DNA from: Gammaproteobacteria bacterium
Lineage (GTDB): Bacteria > Pseudomonadota > Gammaproteobacteria > Pseudomonadales > Pseudohongiellaceae
Direction of reading: 5' to 3'
Length of the DNA stretch: 64,000 bases
Assembly (NCBI GenBank): GCA_041395725.1
Contig: JAWKZW010000001.1
Span: 2,852,001-2,916,000, forward strand
A program made the position numbers and the translations under genes. Within the stretch, counting starts at the first letter, position 1; every line of letters starts with the position of its first letter. The notes under the pieces are model-generated. The model ran no database searches, was not told where the DNA came from, and was given only the letters and a program-made list of their open reading frames with translations. Shown piece after piece: positions 43,938 through 53,630 of this stretch.

Positions 43938-44997
43938 TGGCCACCAGACCCATGCGCCGGCTGCGTCGCTGCCGGCGTCGTTCTTCCAGCAGGTCACCCA
44001 GTACTTCCCGGTGGAAGCGGTCGCAGCCAATACACAGATTGCTGTAAGGATCGCCCGCCGGTGTCTCCGTGCTGGAGGCCTGGATATAGTCACTGACACT
44101 CCAGCCATGGGTCAGACCCATGCGCTCCGGCTTGCCCGCATTGATGGCTTCCAGCGCCGGCTGTCCAGCCAGGTCATCCAGTATTTCCAGCAGCGGCTCC
44201 TCGACCAGGTTGCCCAGCGGGTGAGCGGTTTTAATGCAACAGGGGTAGACGTCGCCCGATGGATCGATGGAGACTTCCGAGCCGGCATACTGATGATCGA
44301 GAAAGTTCAGGCCGCCTGACCAGGCATTGCAGAAATTATCTGCCAGGGTGGCTTTCGACAGATTATTCTGCCAGGCCCGCCCGCGCGGCCAGAGTTTGCC
44401 GATCCAGCTGTCATCGGTGGCGCCGAACATGGAAAACAGCGGTCCAGCCAGTTTTCCGCGCTCGGCCCGCTCGCCCAGGGCCGTCGCATCCTTTACCCCC
44501 GCGGCAAGCAGCATACCGGTGATTTTGTCAGCCAGCTGCTGCTTCTTATCACCCTCCATCCCCACGTGGTAGTCATCCATGCCGGAAACGGAAAGTGTCC
44601 AGATGTCCCGCGCCAGCAGCTCGTCGATAATCTTTGGGGTCAGCAGATCGCCGGTGGTCTGCACCACGACCCGGATCCCCCCGTTGTGTCTGTACTTGTC
44701 GCGGATCGCTTCCAGGGTAGGGTAGAGCACCGCCTCGCGCACGGGGTCGGTCAGCACGTCGCCGCCGGAAAGTATGATTTTGCCGGTTTTCTCGACATAG
44801 CGGTTGCCGTCTTCGGGATCCAGTTCCAGATAGGTCATCTTTTCTGGCAGGTTGGCGACGATGGCCGGTGCATTGCGCCTGGCTTCTTCCACCACCGCGG
44901 CCAGTTCATCGCGCACGTAGGGACGGAAGCGCTCCTCGTAACAGTGCTTGCAGCGGCGGTGGCAATGCCAGCATAGAACGTAATAAATAGACTCCAT
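43927..44997 (-). CDS. Radical SAM protein coupled to an ABC transporter
   Basis: About 356 residues from ATG 44997 (AGGAAG upstream; the longer frame to 45111 is unlikely). The radical SAM cluster is CHRRCKHC (about residues 11-18), SGGDVLTDP follows as the GGE-like motif, and the C-terminal region carries further Cys (DVYPCCIKTAHPLGN, LCIGCDRF) that may bind an auxiliary cluster, as in SPASM/Twitch proteins. It is the first gene of an operon with the YnjBCD-type transporter, overlapping the binding-protein gene. Substrate unknown. Confidence 0.82.
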   Translation of the reverse strand: MESIYYVLCWHCHRRCKHCYEERFRPYVRDELAAVVEEARRNAPAIVANLPEKMTYLELDPEDGNRYVEKTGKIILSGGDVLTDPVREAVLYPTLEAIRDKYRHNGGIRVVVQTTGDLLTPKIIDELLARDIWTLSVSGMDDYHVGMEGDKKQQLADKITGMLLAAGVKDATALGERAERGKLAGPLFSMFGATDDSWIGKLWPRGRAWQNNLSKATLADNFCNAWSGGLNFLDHQYAGSEVSIDPSGDVYPCCIKTAHPLGNLVEEPLLEILDDLAGQPALEAINAGKPERMGLTHGWSVSDYIQASSTETPAGDPYSNLCIGCDRFHREVLGDLLEERRRQRRSRRMGLVASGG

Positions 44998-45339
44998 GCA
45001 ACTTCCTGGTTGGATTGTGATGGTAGCAACAGTGGACCCGCAGCCAGGGGTATTTAGTTCATTGTGAAAAAGAAGTCCGGCAGCGGCACTGGTCTGCCGG
45101 CAATGTAGCATGCCCCGTTAATTGTTTCACTACAGACACCAGGGGTACGACTGCTCTAAGGTGTTGCCGCCTCCGAGCGACGGGTTCCACGATTGGTAGT
45201 GATCAGAAAATATTTCTGTCCCTATTAAATCGTTTTTTTATATGATGCGCGTGAGCGGCAACAGGGCTGGTCTCGATGGACCGGGCGCCGATGGGCCTGC
45301 GAGTATTTCTGCTTGGTCTATCTTGCGTCGGGGATCATT

Positions 45340-46797
45340 ATGCTGCTTGCGCTGGTTGTTGTGTATCTGATTATTTCCATTGCCATCGGGCTGCTGGCGG
45401 CCCGTAAAGTGCATTCCGCCAGTGACTACATCACTGCCGGCCGCAGCCTGCCCATGCCGGTGGTCATGGCCATGGTGTTCGCCACCTGGTTCGGCGCGGA
45501 AACGGTGCTTGGCATATCCGCCACTTTTCTGGACGAAGGCTTTCGCGGGCTGATTTCCGACCCGCTGGGTGCATCGCTCTGCCTGATACTGTTCGGGCTG
45601 GTGTTTGCTCTGCCCCTGTATCGGCTGAAACTGCTGACGCTGGGCGACTTTTTCCACATCCGCTACAACAAGAAGATCGAACTGGTGCTCTCCACCTGCA
45701 TCGTGATCTCCTACCTTGGCTGGGTGTCTGCACAGGTGACTGCCCTGGGGCTGGTTTTCAACATCCTGTCCGATGATACTGTTTCCCTGCAGCTGGGTAT
45801 GTTGATCGGTGCATCTGTGGTACTGCTTTACACGCTGTTCGGTGGCATCTGGTCGGTGGCAGTCACAACCTGTGTGCAGATGATTGTCATCGTCATCGGT
45901 TTGCTGCTGGTTACCCTGCGGGCCAGCGACATGGCCGGCGGTATGTCCGAGGTGCTCGGCAGTGCGGCGGCGGCCGGCAAATTTCAGTGGCTGCCTTCGC
46001 TGGAGCTGGTGGACATGCTCGGCTGGGTTGCCGCCCTGGTCACGCTGGCGTTGGGCTCGATTCCCCAGCAGGATGTGTTCCAGCGGGTTAACACTTCGAG
46101 GAACGAGACCGTAGCAGTGTGGGCCACCACCCTGGGTGGCGTGGCTTATTTCTTTTTCGCGGCGGTGCCGCTGTACCTGGCCTACAGCGCCAGCCTGGTC
46201 GATCCTGTGCAGACTGCCGTGCTGATGGAAGAGGATTCGCAGCTGGTGCTGCCCACCTTCGTGGTCACCAACATGCCGTTCTGGCTGCAGGCGGTGTTCT
46301 TCGGCGCGCTGCTGTCGGTGATCATGAGTACCGCCTCCAGCACCCTGCTGGCCCCTTCGGTAACCTTCACTGAGAACGTGCTGAAAAACTTCCGCCCCGG
46401 CATGACCGACTCACAACTGCTAAGGGCAACCCGCATCACTGTGTTGGTGTTTGCGCTGGTGGTGGTGGCTAATGCCTTGCTGTCTAACCTCAGTATCCAT
46501 GGCATGGTGGAAAATGCCTACCGTATTACTCTGGCCGGGGTCTTCGTGCCTCTCACGGCCGGTCTGTTCTGGCGCCGGGCCAGCAACCTGGGCGCTACCC
46601 TGTCGATTTCCCTGGGTCTGGGCAGCTGGCTGCTGCTGGAGATCTTTTTCGCCGATCTACCCTTCGAACCGCAGCTTATCGCCCTGGGCCTGAGTCTGTT
46701 CGGTATGGTGCTGGGCTCCTGCCTGTCCCCCAGCAGTGCGGAGGAACAGCCGTCGGGCAATCAGACAGAGAGGAGTTCCAGCAGCAAAGCGCCTTGA
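45340..46797 (+). CDS. Sodium:solute symporter family protein
   Basis: 485 residues from ATG 45340 (an upstream TTG at 45313 is possible). About 13 membrane helices of the SSS fold: DYITAGRSLPMPVVMAMVFA at helix 2, FGAETVLGISATFLDEGFRG, and SIPQQDVFQRVNTSRNE in the helix 7-8 region. Na+-driven uptake of an organic solute is expected; the substrate is not clear. It ends convergent to the Mrp operon. Confidence 0.87.
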   Translation: MLLALVVVYLIISIAIGLLAARKVHSASDYITAGRSLPMPVVMAMVFATWFGAETVLGISATFLDEGFRGLISDPLGASLCLILFGLVFALPLYRLKLLTLGDFFHIRYNKKIELVLSTCIVISYLGWVSAQVTALGLVFNILSDDTVSLQLGMLIGASVVLLYTLFGGIWSVAVTTCVQMIVIVIGLLLVTLRASDMAGGMSEVLGSAAAAGKFQWLPSLELVDMLGWVAALVTLALGSIPQQDVFQRVNTSRNETVAVWATTLGGVAYFFFAAVPLYLAYSASLVDPVQTAVLMEEDSQLVLPTFVVTNMPFWLQAVFFGALLSVIMSTASSTLLAPSVTFTENVLKNFRPGMTDSQLLRATRITVLVFALVVVANALLSNLSIHGMVENAYRITLAGVFVPLTAGLFWRRASNLGATLSISLGLGSWLLLEIFFADLPFEPQLIALGLSLFGMVLGSCLSPSSAEEQPSGNQTERSSSSKAP

Positions 46798-46823
46798 TCG
46801 GAACAGGGAATAATCGTCTTATT

Positions 46824-46880
46824 GCGCACCGGCAGGCGATCTACCCGGCTCATTGCGACCGGTAGCCCGCCGGCGTGCCT
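46824..46880. terminator. Imperfect inverted repeat between convergent operons
   Basis: GCACCGGCAGGCGATCTACC (46826-46845) can pair with GGTAGCCCGCCGGCGTGC (46861-46878), leaving a short loop. It lies between the symporter stop and the end of the last Mrp gene, where a bidirectional terminator is expected. No T-tract is present. Confidence 0.4.
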
Positions 46881-46886
46881 GTCGGA

Positions 46887-48575
46887 TCAGAGAAAATCCA
46901 ACAGCAGGAAAACGGTCAGCAGCACCGCCACCCACAGCACCATGCTGCCGATGGGCCAGGTACGGGCCAGGGTACCCTGGGGGCCGTGGGTGCGGGTCCG
47001 GCCGATCATCATTCCCGTTGCCCAACGGTCAAGCCAGCGACTGGTGAAGTCGCGGATCAGCGTCAGCATGCGCACGATGCCTTGGTAGATGGCTGGGAAC
47101 AGGCGGCGGTAGAACCACTCGGCGTCCAGGTTGACCGACGGGATCTCCGCCGGATAGCGACCGCTGCGGTGCAGGAAGACCACGCCCAGAATGGCGAAGG
47201 CCAGCAGCTGCAGTTGGGTCAGCACGTGGGTCATATCGTAAGCATGATAGTCCGCTTCATAGGGCAGAATGCTGTACAGCATGCCCGGAAAGACACCGAT
47301 CGCCACGCACAGCACGGCGGCGATGCCCATCGCACCGAGCATATTGCCCGGTGCTTCGCGGGCCGGGATGTTCTGGTCGTGGGCAAAGAAGGCGAAATAA
47401 GGAATCTTGATGCCTGCGTGTTCCAGCACCCCGGCGGAGGCGAACAGCATAAACATCCAGACAATGCCATGGCCTTCCTCGATCAGGGCCGACATGACCA
47501 TGGACTTGCTGATGAACGCACTCACCAGCGGGAATGCGGAAATGGTCACCGCACCGACGATGCAGAGCGTGGTCGTGATCGGCATTTTCTTGTACAGTCC
47601 CCCCAGTTCCGAAGCCTTGGTGCGGCCGGTCACGTAAAGCACCGCACCCATCGACATGAACAGCAGGCCCTTGAACAGTACATCATTGAAGGCATGGGCC
47701 ACGGCACCGTTGAGCGCCAGGGCGGTCCCAACCCCGATGCCGCACACCATGAAGCCGAGCTGGTTGATCATGGAATAAGCCAGCACCCGGCGCAGATCGT
47801 TCTCGATGACAGCGAAGAAGATCGGGTAGCAAGCCATGAACGCGCCGATGTAGATCAGCGCCTCAGTGCCCGGGAAACCACGTGCCATGGCGTATACCGC
47901 CACCTTGGTGGTGAAACAGCACAGGAACACGGTGCCGGTGGCGGTGGCGGCGGGATAGCCATCAGTGATCCAGTTGTGCAGAAACGGGAAGCCGCACTTG
48001 ATGCCGAAAGCAAAGAAGATCAGCAGGCCGCCGGCAGCGCCGATCCCGATTTCGTCGAATATCAGACTGCCGGTGTCCAGCCACATCCACAGGGCGCCGG
48101 CCATCAGCAGCACGCCGGACAGCACCTGGAATACCAGGTAACGAATGCCGGTGGCCACCGAGGTCTCGTCGCGGGAGGCCCAGATCAGAAACGCTGAGCT
48201 CAGGCCCAGTACCTCCCAGAATACGAACAGCGTGAACAGATCCCCCGCGAACACCGCGCCCACCGCGCTGCCGGCATACAGCAGGCCGGTGACATGCTGA
48301 AGGGTATCCTTGAGGTGGATGGAATAAAGTACCGCAATAAAGGCGCCGATGTGGAAGATGTAACCGAACAGCAGGCTCAGCTCGTCGACCCGGTAGGGCA
48401 CCAGCGTCAGCTCCATCAGCTGGTACTCGACCAGGGTGCCTGTCTCGACGGTCAGTAAATGTATACCGCCTATCACCGGTGCCAGCAGCATGATAGCCGA
48501 CCGCAGGTGACCGCGGGTGAAGGTGGCCAGCAACGCGGCAATCAGGAAGGGCAGGAACGGGTGGAAATCAGGCAT
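46887..48575 (-). CDS. Mrp antiporter subunit D-like (third large subunit)
   Basis: 562 residues with about 14 helices, of the NuoL/M/N-MrpA/D family. Conserved ion-path residues are visible: the Glu in LFVFWEVLGLSSAFLIWAS (helix 5) and Lys in IKCGFPFLHNWITDGYP (helix 7), plus a distal TTKVAVYAMARGF. It is the last gene of the operon; its ATG overlaps the end of the 91-residue gene by eight bases. It may take the place of MrpA's N-terminal part. Confidence 0.88.
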   Translation of the reverse strand: MPDFHPFLPFLIAALLATFTRGHLRSAIMLLAPVIGGIHLLTVETGTLVEYQLMELTLVPYRVDELSLLFGYIFHIGAFIAVLYSIHLKDTLQHVTGLLYAGSAVGAVFAGDLFTLFVFWEVLGLSSAFLIWASRDETSVATGIRYLVFQVLSGVLLMAGALWMWLDTGSLIFDEIGIGAAGGLLIFFAFGIKCGFPFLHNWITDGYPAATATGTVFLCCFTTKVAVYAMARGFPGTEALIYIGAFMACYPIFFAVIENDLRRVLAYSMINQLGFMVCGIGVGTALALNGAVAHAFNDVLFKGLLFMSMGAVLYVTGRTKASELGGLYKKMPITTTLCIVGAVTISAFPLVSAFISKSMVMSALIEEGHGIVWMFMLFASAGVLEHAGIKIPYFAFFAHDQNIPAREAPGNMLGAMGIAAVLCVAIGVFPGMLYSILPYEADYHAYDMTHVLTQLQLLAFAILGVVFLHRSGRYPAEIPSVNLDAEWFYRRLFPAIYQGIVRMLTLIRDFTSRWLDRWATGMMIGRTRTHGPQGTLARTWPIGSMVLWVAVLLTVFLLLDFL

Positions 48576-48843
48576 CGTGTTCGCCCTCCTTCCGGTAGTA
48601 GTCCTCGCTACGCCCCACCCGCTGGCGCAGGGCCTTGGCCAGCATCACCACGCCCACCAGCGCGGCAAAACCGTAAAATGCATAGAACGCAGGAATCTCC
48701 TCGACCGGTAGATAGGTGTGCCGGTGTACCAATAGATCAGCGATCACCAGCAGGGCGCAGACGCTGTAGAGCAGGTAGCGGATCCGCTGCTGCACCTCGG
48801 GGCGGTCAGCCCAGCCGGGATTTTGCTTGTCTGGAGTCTGCAT
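48568..48843 (-). CDS. Small two-helix membrane protein in the Mrp operon
   Basis: 91 residues with two membrane helices (about 23-40 and 50-68) and charged ends. I do not recognise a named family. It is placed between two large Mrp subunit genes with a 12-base gap before it and an overlap after it, so it is almost certainly co-expressed and may be an accessory subunit. Confidence 0.75.
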   Translation of the reverse strand: MQTPDKQNPGWADRPEVQQRIRYLLYSVCALLVIADLLVHRHTYLPVEEIPAFYAFYGFAALVGVVMLAKALRQRVGRSEDYYRKEGEHDA

Positions 48844-48855
48844 AAGTCCCTCTCT

Positions 48856-50331
48856 TCAATGGATTGCCAGCGACGCCAGCTGATACCAGTACTGGGGATA
48901 AAAGAACAGCGCGACACAGGTCAGTGCCGTGATCATCAGGGCCACCAGGCAGAATAGCGGTGCTTCCTTGATGCCCGTGTTGCTGCCGGCGCTCCCTCCT
49001 GCCTGCTCGGCAGATGTGGCGAAAAAAGCCCGCAGCGGAATCGGCAGCAGGTAGGCCACGTTGAGTAGCGAACTGAGCAGCAACGTGCCGAGCAGGACCA
49101 GCTCGCCGGTTTCCAGCGTTGCCTGGGCCAGGTACCACTTGCTCCACATGCCGCCCAGGGGAGGCAGGCCGATGATGCTCAGTGCGCCCACGGTGAAGGC
49201 GGCGAAGGTCAGTGGCATCTGCCTGCCCAGCCCGTCCAGCTGACTGACCTCGGTCTTATGGGCGGCCACCAGAATCGCTCCTGCGCCGAAGAACAGGGTG
49301 ATCTTGCCAAAAGCGTGCATCACAATATGCAGGCTGCCGCCGAGGATGCCGGTCACGCCCAGGAGCGCGCCCAGGGTGATATAGCCAAGCTGGCTGATCG
49401 TGGAGTAAGCCAGTCGTGCCTTCAGGTTGTCCTTAGTCATGGCCACCAGCGACGCCAGCAGTATGGAGGCGGCGACAATATAGGAAAGGGCCTGGGTAGT
49501 GGGTAACTCACGCACCAGATCGGGCCCGAAGATGTACAGGGAAATTTTCAGGAGTGAGAATACGCCCGCCTTGACCACCGCCACCGCATGCAAGAGGGCA
49601 CTGACCGGGGTGGGCGCCACCATCGCAGCCGGCAGCCAGCGGTGGAAAGGCATCAGCGCCGCCTTGCCGACTCCGAAGAAGAACAACAGCAGCAGCACAC
49701 CCAGCAGAGCCGGCGACGCGGTACCGGCAAGAATACCCCCATCGGTGAAATCCAGCGTCCCCGCCAGATACCAGGTCCAGATCAGCGCCAGCAGCAGAAA
49801 GGCGATGGAGGTGCCGATCAGGATGCCCAGGTAGACCCGGCCCGCCCTGCGCGCCGCCTCAGTGCCTGCGTGGGTGACCAGCGGAAACGTGGACAGGGTC
49901 AGCATCTCGTAGAACGCGAACAGGGTCAGCAGATTGCCTGAGAACGCCACGCCCTGGGTGATGGCGATGGCCAGGGCGAAAAACAGATAGAAGCGGGTCT
50001 GATTCTCTTCGTGATGGCCGCGCATGTAGCCGATGGCATAGATGGAAGTCACGATCCACAGGAAGCTGGCGATCAGGGCGAACAGCATTCCCAGTGGTTC
50101 CAGGGTGAACTGCAACGTGAGACCCGGGAACGGTTCGGCCAGGGTCAGGGTCGGCTCACCGCCTGCCAGGACCTCGTTGGCCAGCGGTATCAGCAGCAGG
50201 AACAGCAGCACGGCGGTGACCAGGGTCACGGCCTCGCGCAGGTTGGGATTGTTGCCGGTCAGCCTGATAAGAATGGCTGCCAGTACCGGCAGCGCCACAA
50301 CCAGCGGCATCAACATCTCGATCGACATCAC
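48856..50331 (-). CDS. Mrp antiporter subunit D-like
   Basis: 491 residues, about 14 helices. The family Glu is in FAFYEMLTLSTFPLVTHAG (helix 5), the Lys in GVGKAALMPFHRWLPAAMVA (helix 7) and the second Lys in AVAVVKAGVFSLLK. These residues form the proton path in MrpD and NuoM/N. The gene overlaps the upstream D-like gene by four bases, indicating coupled translation. Confidence 0.9.
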   Translation of the reverse strand: MMSIEMLMPLVVALPVLAAILIRLTGNNPNLREAVTLVTAVLLFLLLIPLANEVLAGGEPTLTLAEPFPGLTLQFTLEPLGMLFALIASFLWIVTSIYAIGYMRGHHEENQTRFYLFFALAIAITQGVAFSGNLLTLFAFYEMLTLSTFPLVTHAGTEAARRAGRVYLGILIGTSIAFLLLALIWTWYLAGTLDFTDGGILAGTASPALLGVLLLLFFFGVGKAALMPFHRWLPAAMVAPTPVSALLHAVAVVKAGVFSLLKISLYIFGPDLVRELPTTQALSYIVAASILLASLVAMTKDNLKARLAYSTISQLGYITLGALLGVTGILGGSLHIVMHAFGKITLFFGAGAILVAAHKTEVSQLDGLGRQMPLTFAAFTVGALSIIGLPPLGGMWSKWYLAQATLETGELVLLGTLLLSSLLNVAYLLPIPLRAFFATSAEQAGGSAGSNTGIKEAPLFCLVALMITALTCVALFFYPQYWYQLASLAIH

Positions 50332-51815
50332 GGTGTTCCCCCGCTACCAAGCAATGCGGCCGCTGCCTGCTCGGCGACACCCACTGTCAGGCTGGTGTCG
50401 ATGCCGAAGTAGATATTGGCCAGCACCAGTATCCAGGTCGGGATCAGTAACATCAGCGGCGCCTCGCGTACCGCAACCGCCTCTCCCTCCGGTTCCTGGA
50501 AATAGGCCGCCTCGACCAGTTTCCAAACGTACATGACGGCGATCAGTGAGCCCACCAGCACCAGGAAGGCGACCGGCCACAGGCCCTGCTCGAGAGCCGC
50601 CAGCACCAGGTACCACTTGCTGACAAATCCGACCGTGAGCGGCACGCCGATCAGGCTCAGGCCGCCGATCACGATGGCCAGCATGGTCAGCGGCATGGTT
50701 CTGCCAAGGCCGCGGAAGTTTTCCATGCGCACGCCGCCGGTACGGAAGAACAGCGCGGCGAGCGCCAGGAACAGGGCGCCCTTCATCAGGGCGTGGTTGA
50801 ACAGGTGCAGAATCGCTGCGGTAAGGCCGGTCTGGGAGGCGAAGCTGATTCCGAGGATCATGTAGCCGATCTGGGCGACGCTGGAATAGGCAAACAGACG
50901 CTTGACGTTGTATTGGAAAACCGCCACCAGGGAGCCAGCAAACACGGCAAACAGCGCCAGTACCAGCAGCACGATTCCCAGTGGCATCACCTGGAAGGAG
51001 AACTCGAGGCCGAACACTGTAAAAATGAAACGCAGCATCACGTACACGGCCACTTTGGTGGCGGTGGCCGCCAGCAGCGCGCTGGCGATAGAAGGCGCGT
51101 AAGTGTAAGCGTTGGGCAACCACAGATGCAGCGGAAACAACGCCAGTTTGAGGCTGATTCCCACCGTGATGAAAGCGAAGGCGGTCTGAACGGTGCGTGA
51201 TTCCGAGAGGGGGTCCAGGCGGACAGCCAGGTCGTGCATGTTCAATGTCCCGGTCATCATGTACAGCATGCCGACGCCGATCAGAAAGAAGGTGGCGCCG
51301 ATAGTCCCCATGATCAGGTATTGAAAGGCCGCGGTCAGTGCGCGCCGGTCATTGCCCAAGCTGACCAGGATGTAGGTGGATAGTGAGGAAATTTCGAGAA
51401 ACACGAAGACGTTGAAAGCGTCACCAGTAATGGTGATGCCTAGTAGACCGGCCAGGCACAACAGGTAAGCGGTGTAGAACTGCGGCTGTTTGTTCTCGGA
51501 AATCTCCTTGCCCACGCCGGTACCTGCGGCAAGCATCACGACCGTGGCAATGCCGGTGACGATCAGGAGCACGAAGGCATTGACCGCATCCACGTAGTAC
51601 TCGATGCCCCAGGGTGGCGCCCAGCCGCCCATCTCGTAAGAGATCGGTCCGCCGGACAATACGGCACGCAACAACGCGATACTGACGCCCAGCGAGGCGA
51701 GACAAACCAGCTGTGCCCACAGCCAGCCGAGATTGCCACGTCGCAGCATCAAAGCCAGCGGCGCCGCCAGCAGCGGGATGATGACCTGCAGTGCGGGGAG
51801 ATTGCCAGCTATCAC
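50328..51815 (-). CDS. mrpD: Mrp antiporter subunit D
   Basis: 495 residues, about 14 helices. FVFLEISSLSTYILVSLGN carries the helix-5 Glu; SLKLALFPLHLWLPNAYTYA the helix-7 Lys; TATKVAVYVMLR the next Lys. It is the canonical partner after subunit C in Mrp operons, and overlaps mrpC by four bases. It exchanges Na+ (or K+) against H+ in the cytoplasmic membrane as part of the complex. Confidence 0.92.
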   Translation of the reverse strand: MIAGNLPALQVIIPLLAAPLALMLRRGNLGWLWAQLVCLASLGVSIALLRAVLSGGPISYEMGGWAPPWGIEYYVDAVNAFVLLIVTGIATVVMLAAGTGVGKEISENKQPQFYTAYLLCLAGLLGITITGDAFNVFVFLEISSLSTYILVSLGNDRRALTAAFQYLIMGTIGATFFLIGVGMLYMMTGTLNMHDLAVRLDPLSESRTVQTAFAFITVGISLKLALFPLHLWLPNAYTYAPSIASALLAATATKVAVYVMLRFIFTVFGLEFSFQVMPLGIVLLVLALFAVFAGSLVAVFQYNVKRLFAYSSVAQIGYMILGISFASQTGLTAAILHLFNHALMKGALFLALAALFFRTGGVRMENFRGLGRTMPLTMLAIVIGGLSLIGVPLTVGFVSKWYLVLAALEQGLWPVAFLVLVGSLIAVMYVWKLVEAAYFQEPEGEAVAVREAPLMLLIPTWILVLANIYFGIDTSLTVGVAEQAAAALLGSGGTP

Positions 51816-52168
51816 AACGATCGGTCCTGTTCGTGAATCTCTTCTTCCTCCACGGTGCCATAGGCCTCCCTGATACGCACAATCAGGGCCAGCGCCAGCG
51901 CCGAGGTGGCCACGCCTACCACGATCGCGGTGAGGATCAGGACATGGGGAAGGGGGTTTGAATAGGTGGTTACGGCATCGTCCAGGATCGGTGCCGCGCC
52001 GCCGTCCACCTTGCCCATGGTGATGTAAAGTATGAACACCGAAGTCTGGAAAATGTTCAACCCGACCACTTTCTTGATCAGGTTACCGTGGGCGATGACG
52101 ACATAGAAGCCGACCATCATCAGAAAAATGACGATCCAGTAGTTGTACAGGCCCAGTGTCGTGCTCAT
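51812..52168 (-). CDS. mrpC: Mrp antiporter subunit C
   Basis: 118 residues, three helices, NuoK-like. The middle helix begins KKVVGLNIFQTSVFILYI and the third is PHVLILTAIVVGVATSALAL, both conserved in MrpC. A cytoplasmic C-terminal tail is acidic (EEEEIHEQD). It overlaps both neighbours by four bases. Confidence 0.93.
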   Translation of the reverse strand: MSTTLGLYNYWIVIFLMMVGFYVVIAHGNLIKKVVGLNIFQTSVFILYITMGKVDGGAAPILDDAVTTYSNPLPHVLILTAIVVGVATSALALALIVRIREAYGTVEEEEIHEQDRSL

Positions 52169-53121
52169 CGCTGCTCTTCCTCTGGCTGGCTGCCGCGACC
52201 GGTAAAGTTGTAAAAGATGGAGATCATTACCGCCGTCACGGTGACGCCGACGCCGAACTCCACAGCCAGAATGCCGTAGTGCTGACCGTGCAGCGGATCG
52301 TGGGCCAGGGTGTTGTAGTCGAGAAAACTGCCGCCCAGCAGCAGGGTGAGCACCCCGGTCCCGCCGTAGATCAGTACGCCGATACCCATCAGGTAGCGCA
52401 GCAGGCGCGGCGGGATTACCCGCTCGGCATTGGACAGGCCGGCGATCATGGTGTAGAGGATGATGGCCGCACCGAAGATGACGCCGGCCTGGAAGCCGCC
52501 GCCCGGCCCGTAATCGCCATGGAACTGGATGTACAGTGCGTAAAGCAGGATCAGCGGTATCAGGGCCCGGGTGATCACCCGTAACACCAGGTGGTGGCCC
52601 ATCGCCGCGGGGCGCACCCGGTGCGGGCTGTCGCCGCTTACGCCAAGCAGGGTCAGGACACCGAGGCCGGCGGTGAAAATCACCACCACCTCGCCCAGAG
52701 TATCGAAACCCCGGTAGCTGGCCAGCACCGAGGTGACGATGTTGGGCATGCCCACCTCGTCATAGGACTGCTCGATATAACGGGGTGCCACATGCTGGTG
52801 TATTGGCGCGTCCGGGTCGCCGAGGAAAGGCATGTCCAGGGTGCCATAGACCAGCACCAGGCCCGTCACGACTACTACCCCCAGGGGGATCATCGAGGCC
52901 GGTGTGCGACTGGGTTTCTCCTTGCGGCTGGTCAGGGCCAGGGTGCCCAGCATCAGCACCGTCGTCACCCCTGCACCCACGGCTGCCTCGGTCAATGCCA
53001 CATCGACGGCATCCATGGTCACGAAGAACCCGGCGGACAGCAGGCTGTAGATGCCGAACAGCATGACGATGGTGAACAGGTCGCGCAGAAACACCACCGA
53101 CAAGGCGGTGGCCGCCAGCAT
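52165..53121 (-). CDS. mrpB: Mrp subunit B fused to MrpA C-terminal-type (DUF4040) domain
   Basis: 318 residues. N-terminal DUF4040/MbhD part (about 1-75; LFGIYSLLSAGFFVTMDAVD, TEAAVGAGVTTVLMLGT), then a MbhE-like helix and the MnhB domain (about 175-310; ALYIQFHGDYGPGGGFQAGV, RYLMGIGVLIYGGTGVLTLL). This fusion is the B' form of group-2 Mrp systems, which carry the end of MrpA on subunit B. ATG 53121 is the first standard start; homologues usually begin several residues earlier, and a non-standard start after AAGGAG at about 53163 is possible. Confidence 0.88.
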   Translation of the reverse strand: MLAATALSVVFLRDLFTIVMLFGIYSLLSAGFFVTMDAVDVALTEAAVGAGVTTVLMLGTLALTSRKEKPSRTPASMIPLGVVVVTGLVLVYGTLDMPFLGDPDAPIHQHVAPRYIEQSYDEVGMPNIVTSVLASYRGFDTLGEVVVIFTAGLGVLTLLGVSGDSPHRVRPAAMGHHLVLRVITRALIPLILLYALYIQFHGDYGPGGGFQAGVIFGAAIILYTMIAGLSNAERVIPPRLLRYLMGIGVLIYGGTGVLTLLLGGSFLDYNTLAHDPLHGQHYGILAVEFGVGVTVTAVMISIFYNFTGRGSQPEEEQR

Positions 53122-53141
53122 GCTCAGCAGTACGATGTCGA

Positions 53142-53630
53142 TCAGGGTGTTAATGTCGATTCTCCTTCGCCGAATTCCTCGCCCGGTTTTCTGCCTTGTC
53201 CTTCGCCTGCGCTGCTGCGCTGCTCTTGATCCGGCCCTGCGCCTGGTTCGTCGAAGCTTGCCTCGGATTGCGGTTCAGCCTGTCCGGTCCCTTGCAGCGC
53301 TGCTGCCGCGACCGGTGCGTCGGGCGTGTCACTCAGGAGTGGCTGCAGGCCGCTGTGCATGGCCGCCTTGGCCAGGGCATGGGCAGCTGTGGGGCTGGTG
53401 TAGGCCAGAATCAGCAGGATCAGCAAAAGCTTGATAACCATCATCGCGTCGGGTGCCTGCAACATCAAACCGAGCACAATGAAACCGGCGCACAGCGTAT
53501 CGGTGACGCTGGCGGCATGCAGACGCGTGTAGAAATCGGGGAACCGGAACAGACCCACCGCGCCGGTGATGCCCAGAAAGCCACCCAGCAAAAGGAGTAT
53601 CCAGCTCAGGCTATCAAGCATCCCTGCCAT
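53142..53630 (-). CDS. mrpG: Mrp antiporter subunit G
   Basis: 162 residues. Three helices in the first 90 residues (LLLGGFLGITGAVGLFRFPD, FYTRLHAASVTDTLCAGFIV) are typical of MrpG/PhaG. The tail after about residue 105 is unusually long and Ala/Gly/Glu-rich for this subunit, and probably disordered. The gene overlaps mrpF by one base. Confidence 0.92.
   Translation of the reverse strand: MAGMLDSLSWILLLLGGFLGITGAVGLFRFPDFYTRLHAASVTDTLCAGFIVLGLMLQAPDAMMVIKLLLILLILAYTSPTAAHALAKAAMHSGLQPLLSDTPDAPVAAAALQGTGQAEPQSEASFDEPGAGPDQEQRSSAGEGQGRKPGEEFGEGESTLTP

Noticed and set aside
46875..48197. 440-residue plus-strand open frame antisense to an Mrp gene
   Set aside because: It is a shadow of the high-GC third codon positions of the D-like subunit gene; composition rich in His/Gln/Arg, no domain.
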